Shown here: in pieces, positions 22,601 to 31,586 of the stretch
Position numbering within the stretch: the stretch's first letter is position 1
How the letters are laid out: each line of letters opens with the position of its first letter
NCBI GenBank assembly: GCA_037833965.1
Contig: AP031355.1
Coordinates: 19,059,501-19,123,500, forward strand
Length of the DNA stretch: 64,000 bases
Direction: 5' to 3'
Source: Marchantia polymorpha subsp. ruderalis
Taxonomy: Eukaryota; Streptophyta; Marchantiopsida; Marchantiales; Marchantiaceae
Made by a program: the position numbers and the translations under genes
The notes under the pieces: model-generated
The model's input: only the letters and a program-made list of their open reading frames with translations
The model's database searches: none
What the model was told of the DNA's origin: nothing

Positions 22601-24415
22601 TTGGCGTTTGGGGCACTCAAGAAGGCGTTGGTGACGGCTCCAATTTTGGCGAAACCTGATTGGGGTAAACCTTTTCTTCTGTATACAGATGCATCAAATA
22701 TTGCTGTAGGATGCACCTTGAGTCAATTTGATGATGAAAAGCATGATCATTCAATTGCCTATGCTAGTAGACAGATGGTACAAGCAGAGAAGAATTATTC
22801 AGTGACCGAAAGGAAGGCTTTAGCTGTCATCTTTTCACTTAAGAAGTTTCGACACTATCTTTTGGGTGGAAAATTCACTATAGTGACTGATCATAAGGCC
22901 TTGAAATATATTTTCAACAAGCCTAATGCTGAGGGGAGGATAGCTAGATGGAAACTACTACTAGCGGAATTTGATTATACCATTGAGGATCGACCGGGAA
23001 AGAAGCATGCTAATGCGGATTTGTTGTCAAGAGCTTATGATGAGGAAGGAGATCAATCTGTGGATGACACTTTCCCGGACGAAGATTTGTTGGTCATGGA
23101 CACGGTGACATTGGTACCAGAGGAGTACAAGGAGATTTGGGAGTTCATTTCCAAAGGAGAATTTCCCCAAGGTATGCATTCAAGAGAAAGGAATGCATTG
23201 GTAAAAAGATGTCAACCCTATATGATCATTGAGAAGGTGTTATTTCATCAAGGAGCTGACGGTCTGCTACGACGAGCTGTTGGAAGAGGCGAAGCATTGC
23301 AACTTATGAAGGAGTTTCACGAAGGTGCCGTGTGTGAAGGACATTTTGCGGGGAAGGTAACAGCCTTCAAGATCCTTGATGCTGGATATCATTGGAAGGG
23401 TATTTTCAAAGATTGTGTGGAATTTTGCAAGAGTTGTGATGTGTGTCAAGCTTTTGCTAAAAAGTCCATGAAAACCCCTCCTTTGATTTCAGTTCCAATG
23501 TTAGGTCCTTTTGAAAAATGGGGGATAGATTTTGTAGGTCCTTTGAATCTTACTCCTCGGGGAAATAAGTTCATTGTGATAGCTACAGATTATCTTACCA
23601 AGTGGGTAGAGGCAAGACCACTAAAATCTACTAATGAGAAGGAGGTTGGTAGGTTTTTGTATGAGAGAATCATAACCAGATTTGGTTGTCCTTTGGAGTT
23701 AGTGTCGGATAGAGGAGGAGAGTTTGTGGGAAGTATGATCCAAGCAATGTTAGATCATTTTTCCATCAAGGCTCGAGTGACCACTTCCTACAAACCTAAC
23801 TCTAACGGGTTGGCGGAGCGGACCAACTACACTTTGTGTATGATGTTGGCCAAGGATGCAGACATGGACGGGAGTAAACACAATTGGGACAAGAGGCTCC
23901 ATGCTATCTTATGGGAGTATCGCACAACATGGAAGACATCTACTGGATACTCACCTTTTCGGATGGTGTATGGAGTTGAGTCAAAACTTCCCATACAGTT
24001 TGACTTGACAACATTCACAACAATCCAGCAAAGGTTGAAGAAATCAAATGGAGCAGAAGCCATCAAGTCTCGCCAACAACAATTGATGGAGTTGGAGGAA
24101 GCTCGAGCACTAGTCATGGTACGAGTGGAGCGGGCTCAACAGTTGCAGAAGAAGTATCACGACAAACGAAGTGGAAACCAGAACTTCAAGCCATTCAAGG
24201 AAGGTGATTGGGTGATGCTCTTTGATGCAATTAGATACAAGAGAGCTAGGAAAATGTTTCTTCCTAAGTATTTTGGACCTTTCATAGTTGAGAAGGTGTG
24301 GGGCAATTTCACTTATGACATCAAGGAGTTAGGAGGACGTCACTTCGATCGAGTCAACCACGACAAGTTGAAGTTATTCCATCGAAGATCAGATTCTTTC
24401 ACTCCGAGGGCGTAG
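19649..24415 (+). CDS. Gypsy gag-pol polyprotein
   Basis: One uninterrupted frame of 1588 residues from ATG 19649 to TAG. Order: Retrotrans_gag domain (about 10-190, with ALKWYQEYKRE), variant zinc knuckle CFTCGGPHFQQNC near 270 (Cys-X2-Cys-X3-His-X4-Cys, one residue shorter than usual), aspartic protease with DGGS in VLVDGGSAVN near 470, reverse transcriptase (about 700-880) with FIDDF in place of the common Y-[IV]-DD, RNase H (TDAS near 1015, VTDHKAL), integrase HHCC zinc finger (about 1215-1275), and DDE core with GIDFVGP, LVSDRGGEF and GLAERTN (about 1295, 1353, 1390). The C-terminus (KYFGPFIVEKVWGNF) is GPY/F-like. No chromodomain follows. All catalytic residues are present, so it may be mobile-competent, apart from its mismatched LTRs. 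Gag and pol are fused without frameshift. Confidence 0.95.
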   Translation: MEKLPVFYGRENEDVEAFVRDFKRACIGNNERKKVEWAMLLPDFLEDSALKWYQEYKREHVEEYTWETLTESLIENFLPNESYEKLMCEVIFLKQGENEKVRTYVERTEKLESRFHVVLRKGGDEVDATMVGIRAMLMKNFVGGLRPEIRSKVRYEKPSSKVEAIRIAIRMEESLEDDDSSLVAREVTPPIVGRSMGSNLASSSTMVNPNVDLQNELKSITETLADLKINVLQLWEKRNQNVGGSSRGYGNYPPRGNPPPGNFAVSCFTCGGPHFQQNCPNPRQHDGVRHNNNAPATQQAKDKGVASIDVFPHQCTFEKGESSKSKVDILAHEKKRARFADESISMEDMPSRSTRSSGVSQPRVPRKKLGMNDFSISSSQAKYDVVEDVGSQKANIIVGQLIALNPAIRKELRGGLSSTRIKKRRSKGKAHMTNVGVGVVDTAASEVCTHASKIKVRIDGHDVSDVLVDGGSAVNAMSERLLMKLGMRLSRPSSIIVGMANKQKVKPLGVVDKVVVSVRGVQTLLSFQVLKEVSYDLLLGRPWLRAVRTTDRWHKGYLRIGPKNHRVKVPLTGGGSSLTDSDRPTDEYWESESEESGSFSEVDTDMSTSDQETSSDDSSDDDVQVQVVAAMELLPRPGVKKDPDKVEMTEEEVCRRLSTLKFGPNVTMEEKARFLDIFCKYIHVFAFSYKDSKHVTLETHHIELEEKARPIRQKQRRINPPTAVVVKEEIDKLREAGFIYEVENSEWVSPIVIVKKKNGKLRVCVDYKKLNAVTKKDYYPLPFIDEILEEVAGHEWYSFGDGYSGYNQIQIASEDQLKTTFTTPWGTFAFRVMPFGLCNAPTTFQRFMNRVFEPFIGKFVRDFIDDFCVYGKKEYHFDHLIKILQRLEEAKASLNPEKCIFGCEEGLSLGHIISKNGIAVDPEKVTRIMELPFPVTLTKLRQFLGMVGYYRRFILSFSNKAHALTSYMKKGTEYELIFNDEEAKLAFGALKKALVTAPILAKPDWGKPFLLYTDASNIAVGCTLSQFDDEKHDHSIAYASRQMVQAEKNYSVTERKALAVIFSLKKFRHYLLGGKFTIVTDHKALKYIFNKPNAEGRIARWKLLLAEFDYTIEDRPGKKHANADLLSRAYDEEGDQSVDDTFPDEDLLVMDTVTLVPEEYKEIWEFISKGEFPQGMHSRERNALVKRCQPYMIIEKVLFHQGADGLLRRAVGRGEALQLMKEFHEGAVCEGHFAGKVTAFKILDAGYHWKGIFKDCVEFCKSCDVCQAFAKKSMKTPPLISVPMLGPFEKWGIDFVGPLNLTPRGNKFIVIATDYLTKWVEARPLKSTNEKEVGRFLYERIITRFGCPLELVSDRGGEFVGSMIQAMLDHFSIKARVTTSYKPNSNGLAERTNYTLCMMLAKDADMDGSKHNWDKRLHAILWEYRTTWKTSTGYSPFRMVYGVESKLPIQFDLTTFTTIQQRLKKSNGAEAIKSRQQQLMELEEARALVMVRVERAQQLQKKYHDKRSGNQNFKPFKEGDWVMLFDAIRYKRARKMFLPKYFGPFIVEKVWGNFTYDIKELGGRHFDRVNHDKLKLFHRRSDSFTPRA

Positions 24416-24438
24416 TGAAATCTTGGTCCGGGGGTAAA
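24416..24438 (+). other. Purine-rich tract before the 3' LTR
   Basis: GGGGGTAAA directly precedes the TGTAAGACC start of the 3' LTR and would prime plus-strand synthesis. The same TTTACC...AAGACCAAGA context is present inverted at 61877-61895 in the minus-strand element. Confidence 0.65.
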
Positions 24439-25259
24439 TGTAAGACCGGGTGTTGCACATATGTACTAAGTCTTAGAAGTGGTCAAGGGAATAAGGATGA
24501 TTAGCCAAGGCATAGCTAAGACTAGCTAGTTATGACTAAACTAGTTAGTTATAACTAAGTTTATCTAGTCATGACTAAGTTTAGCTACAATGTTTATAGT
24601 TGGCGGAATAATTAGCGGAGTTCTAGAAGAATGGAGTGAGCACTTATATTTTGTCTTTTACAAGGAGTGAGCACTTCTATTTTGTCTTATACAAAAGTTC
24701 TAGATTCCAAGTGATTAGATATTTGACTAGAAGCTTGGATTTGATTGGTTTGACTAAATGTATGAAAGATGATTGGCTAGACTAAGTCTAATGTTGACTT
24801 AGTGGCTAGGAAGCTTGTAGAAGTTTAAAAGCTTCAAATGGCATGTCGCCACCTCAACCTTGGATTCCGGAAGCTTCTAGAAGGTTTAGGTAGGCCAATG
24901 GCATGTTGCCACGTAGAGAAGGTTAGTCAAACTTACCTAGGTAAAAGTAAGTTAGGAGAAATTACCACATGTTACTATGGGAACTTCTCAAGTAGTATAA
25001 ATAGAGAGGTAGAGTAGCACCTCTCAAGCAAGTTTGGAGAGTTCATATGTAGAGACTTGTTTCATATATGAAAGAGTGACGAATTTTCAGTACCTTGGAA
25101 TGTCGATGAGTGTATGAGTTGGAGTGATACCTTGAGAGATTGTGTGAGAGGGTGTTTAGCTTATGAGTATGATGCGGAATCCTAGTCTTCTAGAATCATG
25201 ATGAGCTACCGAAAAGCCATCTGAGGTAAACCTGAGTGAGAGTCAGCCCGAAGGTTGCA
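24439..25259 (+). repeat. 3' LTR, mosaic: S1 U3 joined to S2 R-U5
   Basis: Up to about 25017 it follows the S1 family (starts TGTAAGACCGGGTGTTGCAC, like 15829-16687 and 31587-32445). After the shared stretch CTCTCAAGCAAGTTTGGAGA it follows the S2 family of its own 5' LTR almost base for base. The TATAAATA box is at 24996-25003, so the switch falls about 20-40 bases downstream, near the expected U3/R border. Confidence 0.85.
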
Positions 25260-25687
25260 GGCCAGTGCAGCACAAGTTGAGGCATCAGTTGCAGTGACCA
25301 GAGGTGGTGCTCGCACTCCAGAGCCACGTGGTGCGACTGTGGAGTTGGACCCTCAGAGGGGTGAGCGTGGACGTCAGTCTAGACTTCCCCAGTCCTTTTT
25401 GTTGTCAGAGGTGGGTAGAAGTTCATCTATGAGACCTGCACCGCCTAGTGACACTAGAGTGAGAACTGAGGTTTTTACATCATCTGTTATGGACGCAGAC
25501 GTGCCATCTAGTGCAGCGATGCGGATGGCCACTTTAGTCTTGCAATCTCCATTGTTTTCAGCCACGGAGTTGATAGACTCTGGTATTGATTTGGCTCGAG
25601 TATTTTGGGTAGCAGCCACGTCGTGTGAGCGTGGGAGAGTCGTTGCTACGAGTGCCGAGATACGTGAGAATACAGTTGATGACCCAT
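25260..25687 (+). pseudogene. Outer Gypsy gag-like segment between two insertions
   Basis: An open frame of about 140 codons of Arg-, Ser-, Glu- and Val-rich sequence (TRGGARTPEPRG; later LFSATELIDSGIDLARVFWV). It ends only because the TG...CA unit begins at 25688. The frame continues after that unit at 30567 as LPHPSSTSTLFEETIW, leading into the protease. I see no zinc knuckle or capsid motif, so gag identity rests on position. Confidence 0.5.
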
Positions 25688-26640
25688 TGTAATAACCCAT
25701 CAAAGGCTAAAACTGCAGTATGGTGGTAAAAAGATCGAACCCACAGGGACAGAGGCAACACACAGAGTAAAAGTGTCACGTTTAACAGACTTTTGTAGAG
25801 TTTGAATTCTAGGCGACAATCACTCCCAGAAATACTGCAGTGCTCGACTCGGAGGCTCGACTCGGAGGAGGATCTCGACTCGGAGGATGCTCGGAGGATG
25901 CACGGTACAGCGTGATCACTCAACACACACACACACCTGAAAACTGGCAAAAGCACAACTCGGAGGTCGGTCAGGACCTCCGCTTCGGATTTCAGGGGGA
26001 AAGTGTCTCAAAAGTTCACTCAGAGGTTCTGCAGGTAGTGCCTCCCACTCCGGCTTTTACTGCCCTTCCGCCAGGAACTAGCGTAGGGTACCCGGACTGG
26101 ACTTCCCACTTCGGAACGAAGCCTCTTCATACGCCGTGGACGTCACCCTCGACTCTCACACCAAACGCAGGGAATGCAGACCCGACTGAGAACTTAACTG
26201 AGACACGATCCAGTAACACACACACAACCTGAATTGCAAACCAAGGCTTACACGAAGTAATAAAACTTCACTTTGGCATTCAGGGGAAACATCCCGTAGG
26301 AGTACAATCAGGATATGTCACTCGAAGGAGTAAGGGGGAATTGTTCAAGTATCTAACTCGCAGCCGGCTCTGAGCATCAGAAATCACCCGCAGGTGCAGA
26401 TCCGCACTACTCAAGTCTCTAACCGGGTACTAGCTCTGAACATTCAGCCGAAGGCCTTCAACTACAACATACGGTAACTTCGCTATGCTGCAGCTTCTCT
26501 ACGTGGCGCAAGGACCAAAATGCACAAACACGCCAAGAAAGTGAGTTCCTGATCTGCACTTCCGAAACTGGAAGAGTCCCAAGGCAAAACGCCTTGATCT
26601 ACTTTATACCCTCAAAGGTCCTAACTAACACTACACTATC

Positions 26641-29202
26641 CTATCTACTACTCGCAGCATCTGCGCGAAACCAAACTATTCTACTGCACTCGGCTGATCC
26701 GGTGCTGCGCCTCCTGCGCGCCGGACTGCTCCGCTCGCTGTCTCTACCTTGCCAGTCTTCCGACCGGCTGCGCAACCCCAGGCGTCGGAGCGCTGCAGTG
26801 ACTTCCGACTCTAAGTGCGCCATAGTGTCGCGCGCACCCGACAAGAAGGTTTCTAATTTCCTCGCCACTCGCCGCCGACTCCGACTGTCACCCTCCGTCA
26901 ATGCCGCCGCCCGAAGCTCGAACTCCCTGAGTGTGATCTTCTCTTGAGCTGCCACCTCCCAATGGGCGTATCCTTTTAGACAATGGGTCACCCGTGTCGC
27001 CAACTCTCCTCGCGCCCTGCAGCTGCTTTCCACCTCTGCTAGCTGCATTTCCGCTTCCGCACGTTGTGCCCTCAAATCCGAGCACTCGGATTGCAAGTTG
27101 CGCAACAACTCCTCATCCTCCTTGCGGGCTCTTTGACTTTCTTCTAAGGCGCGCGTCTCGCGCGCAAGCTCGGCTGCTAGGACGTGGTTTTGTCTCCGCT
27201 CTTCCTGCAATTCCGACTCGATCTTTGCCCGCATTAGCTCGGCATCCGCCTGACTTTTCGTCGCCGCATCCTCCCTCTGCTGCTGCAAGGCTTGGTATAG
27301 CTTCTGTGTGACCGCCAGGTGTTGTCGGAGGGCGGTGTTCCTATCCACATAAACTTGGCACCTAGAGGCCCACCTTGCCACCTTGCTCCTCGTCCTTCGC
27401 CTGATAGTCTCCACATAAGACTGCGGTTTTCCAGTACCCGCGTACTTGGATGTCTTGCGATCCAGATATCGCAGGAGTGGAACTATCTGTTCGCACAACA
27501 CCCCTGTTGGCGTTTTCTGCACCGAATCCGCTTCCTGCTCTTCCGAGCTCGTCTCATCCTCAGTCTCGAGGATTTCAGTCGCCACCGAATCCCTTGGCGA
27601 CTCCTTGGAACTGTGGCGCGCAGCAGCTTCCGCTGCGACTGCTGCTCCACTGCCTGCTAAAATATCCAGGGCAGTGGGAGATCTCACTGCTTGAGCCCCT
27701 GTTCCGGCTCGATCTTCGGTCTCCGAAGGGGTCGACGCCGCAGTGACTCTTGTCACTTTTGCACCGCCCGCTTCTGCTGCCTGCCCTTCCGGCGCAATCT
27801 GCGCGGAAGGTGTCTTCGCTGAAGGTGCGTCCGCCGAAGGCGTCCGCACACTGGTCGCCGGCCCTGTCCATCTCGTAGTCGGCGAATCCGGCCGACTCTC
27901 TGTTGTCCGACTCGCAGTCGGCCGACCAGCAGTTGTCCGACTGGGAGTCGGATACACCCTGCGCGTCTTGACTCCACTTGGCCTGCTTGCTGGTGGCGTT
28001 TTCCCAGAAGTGCCTTCCGCCGAAGACGACCCTATGAGGGTTGTTGGCTCGTCAGCCAAACTCTCTTCTGCTTCCGGCCTGCTGTCCGGTTCAACGCGCC
28101 GTTCAGTTGGCCTTCCTTCCGCTTGTCGGCCTTCAGTCGCCCGACTCGTAGTCGGCCGACTGTCAGTCCGTCCATCTCCTCCCGAAGGCATTGGGGCCTT
28201 CTGTGCAGAGGTATTTGTCGTCTTCCCTAGAATCTGCGCAATTATCTCCTCTTGTGTGAGATTCCGCCGGATCGGAGTACGCCCGGTCTCCTCAGTACCA
28301 GTTGGCATTTTGCGTGCCCTCTGTTTTGGTCGACTGTGAGGCTCGGGGTTGGACCGACCACGAGTCGGCGCAGCTGGCACTTCCGGCTGCTTGTCCTCAG
28401 GTCTCTCATCCCACTTCCGTTTTCGCGGAATGCGCTCACTTCGACGTTCTTCTGCTGCTCTTGCTGGAGCCGGAGCCGGAGCCGGAGGCGGACTGGCAGG
28501 TTCCTCGTCCGGATCCGTGTCTACTTCGGCCTCCCTCGAGTATCTACCTGGATAGCTCCGGGTCAGCTGCGGAAACCGTGTTTTCTCAGAATTTGTCAAA
28601 CATCCCATCGCCCGATAAAACACGATCAAGTAAGGCGATAGATGATTGAGGGTTCCTCCTTTCTCTTCTTGCGCATGTTGGCGCGTCACCTTCCACAGGA
28701 GCCGTGCCCAATGCACTGGAGCTCCTGACAACACTAGCTCCACAAATTCTACCTGCCAACCATGCATGTAAGCGGTCTTGGTCGGCTGCAATATTTGCAG
28801 CAATGCAGTCGCGACATTTCTCCGCAATCGATCTTTGTAATCCCGTGTCCGGAAACCGTTCTTGGGATGCCTGGCAACTTTGAAGAGCTCATTGTAGGAG
28901 ATTTCTTCCTCCTGGGACACCTTCACGCTATCGGCCTCGAAGAGGAGATCCCCTTCCTCGCCGGCACACCTGCCCAACACCTGCGCCCAGTTACAAATGT
29001 CCCATCTTTCTGGATGTGGACGGAATCCGCGAGAGGGCTTCTGTCTCTCCTGCAGATACTCGCGCACCATCTCCGGACATGTCCAGTTCCACCCCCACAG
29101 GAGAAAATCGAGCTTCAGCCCCAGCAGCACATCTTGAAATGCGCGTAGACCGATCTGCGGCACCCTGAGTGGAGACACTCGCAGCTGGGGAACCTTCGAC
29201 AT
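26641..29202 (-). CDS. 853-residue element protein: conserved N-domain, Pro/Ser/Thr-rich middle, C-terminal coiled coil
   Basis: I start at the ATG at 29202 (MSKVPQLRV); the frame is open 96 codons further upstream without an ATG. Residues about 30-240 form a conserved domain containing FLLWGWNW, ICNWAQVLGRCAGEEGD, a LLQILQPTKTAYMHGW segment and WARLLWKVTRQH. The same motifs occur, broken by stops, in the copy at 54.7-55.2 kb. Residues about 250-560 are rich in Pro, Ser, Thr, Arg and Glu with repeats such as SRTT and GRP. A second conserved block (VLCEQIVPLLRYLDRK, KYAGTG) near 567 opens a long Glu/Arg/Ala-rich coiled coil to about 830. No enzyme motif is visible. A Gag-like or structural role is possible; from memory this family is abundant in Marchantia. 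Function unknown. Confidence 0.75.
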   Translation of the reverse strand: MSKVPQLRVSPLRVPQIGLRAFQDVLLGLKLDFLLWGWNWTCPEMVREYLQERQKPSRGFRPHPERWDICNWAQVLGRCAGEEGDLLFEADSVKVSQEEEISYNELFKVARHPKNGFRTRDYKDRLRRNVATALLQILQPTKTAYMHGWQVEFVELVLSGAPVHWARLLWKVTRQHAQEEKGGTLNHLSPYLIVFYRAMGCLTNSEKTRFPQLTRSYPGRYSREAEVDTDPDEEPASPPPAPAPAPARAAEERRSERIPRKRKWDERPEDKQPEVPAAPTRGRSNPEPHSRPKQRARKMPTGTEETGRTPIRRNLTQEEIIAQILGKTTNTSAQKAPMPSGGDGRTDSRPTTSRATEGRQAEGRPTERRVEPDSRPEAEESLADEPTTLIGSSSAEGTSGKTPPASRPSGVKTRRVYPTPSRTTAGRPTASRTTESRPDSPTTRWTGPATSVRTPSADAPSAKTPSAQIAPEGQAAEAGGAKVTRVTAASTPSETEDRAGTGAQAVRSPTALDILAGSGAAVAAEAAARHSSKESPRDSVATEILETEDETSSEEQEADSVQKTPTGVLCEQIVPLLRYLDRKTSKYAGTGKPQSYVETIRRRTRSKVARWASRCQVYVDRNTALRQHLAVTQKLYQALQQQREDAATKSQADAELMRAKIESELQEERRQNHVLAAELARETRALEESQRARKEDEELLRNLQSECSDLRAQRAEAEMQLAEVESSCRARGELATRVTHCLKGYAHWEVAAQEKITLREFELRAAALTEGDSRSRRRVARKLETFLSGARDTMAHLESEVTAALRRLGLRSRSEDWQGRDSERSSPARRRRSTGSAECSRIVWFRADAASSR

Positions 29203-29490
29203 TGCGTTTCCTGCACACACAAACGTTCTCCCTTTCGCTCGCTCTCTCACAATCGCCACTGCGCGTCGGTCGCTCAAGCACTGACTGCTCACTCTCTCTT
29301 CGCTCACGCTCAAGTTCGCTACTCGCAATTCTCTCCAAGGCCTGTCAAGATCCTCGCGCAACTCGTCTCCGCACTCTCTCCTCTCACTGCAGGTCTCTCC
29401 GCCCTTGCGCGTAATCTTGGAAACTGGAAATCGCAAAATCAAGAATGTGAGAATGAGACTGGAGCGCAGTCTTTTCTTCTCCGAATTCAA

Positions 29491-30560
29491 GAACGTCCAA
29501 CGTTCTTACTGGTTACAACGTACGCAGCCGGCTATACGGCCTAACGGTTCGCCCTTTGCATGCGGGAATTCACGTCTCCGCACTGCGCGCATTCGCATGC
29601 GTGAATGTTGAATTCTCCCGCCGCCGCCACCTTCCGGACTCGAGTCCGCCGCAGGGTATACGTCGGCTATGTTGTCTTTTCCTAACCCGTCCATCACCGG
29701 AGGCGTGTCGCCGCTGGTGCGTTCCTTATCCGTCGGCGCCTTGCTGGAGGCGCACATCTAGTCGGAGCGAATTACGCCGGCGCGCAGTCGTACCGCTTAT
29801 TTTGTCCTTTATGCCTCGTCCATTGCTGACGGCGCATATCCGCCAGCGCAACTCATGCCAGCGCATCCGGCCGTCAGCGCCACGTCGGAGGCGTACATCC
29901 GACCGGCGCTTTCCTTCCATGAACAGCCGCCAAAGGCGCTTCCGACTCTGAGTTGGTTTCCTCCTATGAGCGCGCGATCCCGCCGAAGGCGCATCGCCGA
30001 GGGCGTACGGGAATCCTTTCCGGCTGTGAAACCTAGCGCGAACGGCGCATGTCCGGCTACGAGTTTTCCGACGCTCATAACTTCTCCGTCCCTGATCCAT
30101 CTCCGACGCTCTTGGGCTCGTTAGAACGAGCGTCCCGAGCTCTTTCTAATGTGACTTCATCCAACTGGATCTACCGTGTATTCCGATCGTTATGAAGGTT
30201 TTCCCCTTCCGCGCCAGCGGCGCATCGCCGAAGGCGCACTCATGGTCGGACGCCTTCAGAGGTCCGGGCCCTTCTCCTGACGTCTTTAGCAAAACCTCCT
30301 CCTGAGGTGTCTGTGCCGGAAGCGTAGCTTCCTTATACGCTGGAAGCGCGTGAGTAGAGACACCTCAGAAAAGGAGCTTTTGCCTAAGGCGCCGAAGACA
30401 TTGGCGTTGGTACATCCGACTACGTGATTCTTCGTGACCTCGTGACGATTTCATCAATCCACTCTATTTATCGTACCCTTTTCTAACTACAAACACTGCT
30501 TCGGTACTAGTTTTCTATAATTGTTTAAATTCTGCAAAAAAACAAAAAGTGTGTTACCAC
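29491..30560 (-). other. 5' leader of the TG...CA unit
   Basis: GC-rich non-coding sequence with many scattered imperfect copies of a GCCGAAGGCGC-like, partly palindromic word between about 29.7 and 30.4 kb, then an AT-rich stretch down to the TGTGG terminus. The many short ORFs on both strands follow from the composition. It would contain the promoter of the 853-residue gene; no convincing TATA box was chosen. Confidence 0.5.
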
Positions 30561-30566
30561 ACCCAT

Positions 30567-31048
30567 CCTCAACGTCTACATTGTTCGAGGAGACAATTTG
30601 GCAGGCCGCAGCGGCGAGGATGGAGTCCTTACCAGCTCGCCCAGCCATTGATCGCGAGAGTATTGTTCCTGGTGTATGCATGGTGGACAACCGAAGTGGT
30701 CTATTTTGGTTTGTGAGTTCTATTAGACAGGTGTATGTCCCAGCCAGAGTTTTGTTGGATTCTGGTGCACAGCCCTTGATGTTGGGCAAGGCTGCATGCA
30801 TTAGTTTGGGCATTCGGAGGTTAGAGTTAGAACCTTGCCCATTCCAGATCCAGACATCTCTTGGTGGCGCCAGCGATAGGTCTTACTTTATGACCAGGGA
30901 GAGCATAGCGGTGCAGTTGAGGCATGATCACCTTCATGATAGCTCGCAGTTTGGAGTTCGTGCTGTGGTTACATCAGCAGAGTCATATGATGTGCTTGTT
31001 GGTGGAGTGGTGTTATACCCAATGGGCTTTCGGATGGACTATTGGACG
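30567..31048 (+). pseudogene. Aspartic protease region of the outer Gypsy element
   Basis: Open frame to the TAG at 31049-31051. The retropepsin signature ARVLLDSGAQPLMLG has its DSG at 30758-30766, and the second half ends near ESYDVLVGGVVLYPMGF, as in Gypsy proteases. The same frame continues after the TAG into the methyltransferase (31052 onward), so the stop most likely replaced a sense codon; CAG is the simplest precursor. Confidence 0.7.
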
Positions 31049-31051
31049 TAG

Positions 31052-31586
31052 ACTGCCGCATATCGTCCTGGTTGGCAGTCCGGAGATGGACGTCTGAGCG
31101 AGCTGCCAGTGAGATTTATTTCTCGGGATCGACCTCTTGGATCTTCATCAGCGGTCTTGGCATCGTTTGCGAGTTTTAGCGGAGTGCTTACCTGGCCCGA
31201 TGACTTGTTGGAGGGGAACATGTCTGCCGACGATACCTCACTCTACGAGGATGTGGAGGAGGTTGTGAGTTTCACAACGGCGGTGACTTCACCCTTAGAT
31301 GTTCCACTGTGGAGTTCGTGCCAGGCACTACAGTTGGAGGCTGATAGGTTGTTGAAAAAGGCTTGGAGTGAAGCCTCTTTATCAGCAGAGCCAGAGAGGG
31401 CTTCAGCTGATTGGCTAGTTAGCGCATTGTCTCCATTGGGTACTACACCTATTGCATGGGAGTATTCCTCAAAGGGCGTTTGTTTGCTGGATCTTTTTGG
31501 TGGGATCAGCACAGGTTTGGCTGCGTTGTTGCAGTCAGGTATTCTCGTACGGAGATACTTGTATGTGGAGAAGGACGAGACTGCAC
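31052..31586 (+). pseudogene. Methyltransferase part 1 (linker and SAM-binding motif I)
   Basis: An acidic linker (to about 31450) is followed by KGVCLLDLFGGISTGLAAL; motif I (DLFGG-S-TG) lies at 31487-31516. It matches the SAM-binding loop of C5 DNA methyltransferases, and the next residues (YLYVEKDETA) match the motif II region of Dnmt3-type enzymes. The frame is cut after GCAC (31583-31586) by the solo LTR and continues in the same codon at 32450. Confidence 0.85.

Larger units (their letters stand above)
17523..25259 (+). mobile_element. Ty3/Gypsy retrotransposon with intact 1588-residue gag-pol and non-identical LTRs
   Basis: LTRs lie at 17523-18293 and 24439-25259. A primer site like the tRNA-Asp type follows the 5' LTR, a zinc-knuckle ORF lies at 18972-19415, gag-pol at 19649-24415, and a purine-rich tract precedes the 3' LTR. 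All enzyme signatures are intact. The element sits inside the gag of the methyltransferase Gypsy. Flanking bases (ATAC left, GGCC right) do not form the 4-bp duplication seen for the solo LTRs of this family, and the LTRs differ in U3. Both facts point to recombination between elements after or during insertion. Confidence 0.88.
25688..30561 (-). mobile_element. TG...CA-bounded unit without LTRs, 4.9 kb, 5-bp target duplication
   Basis: Flanking CCCAT occurs at 25683-25687 and again at 30562-30566. In ORF orientation the unit begins TGTGGTAACACAC and ends GGGTTATTACA. The first and last few hundred bases are not direct repeats of each other. A second copy (54064-58143) has the same start type (TGTGGTAG), end type (GCATTACA) and a 5-bp duplication TATAT, which fixes the boundaries. 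Close to the 3' end is a conserved stretch (CTGT-CC-TG-GG-TCG-TCTTT in both copies) like the GTGGGATCGA motif near the 3' ends of plant Athila/Tat LTRs. So it may be a giant solo LTR carrying a gene; alternatively an LTR-less element with short TGTrrTA termini. Confidence 0.85.

Noticed and set aside
17523..25259. Treating this Gypsy element as an ordinary recent insertion with paired LTRs
   Set aside because: The LTRs differ in U3 beyond simple divergence and there is no target duplication.
27743..28339. 198-codon plus-strand ORF opposite the element protein
   Set aside because: It mirrors the low-complexity Pro/Ser/Thr-rich coding repeat of the minus strand and has no homologue in the other copies.
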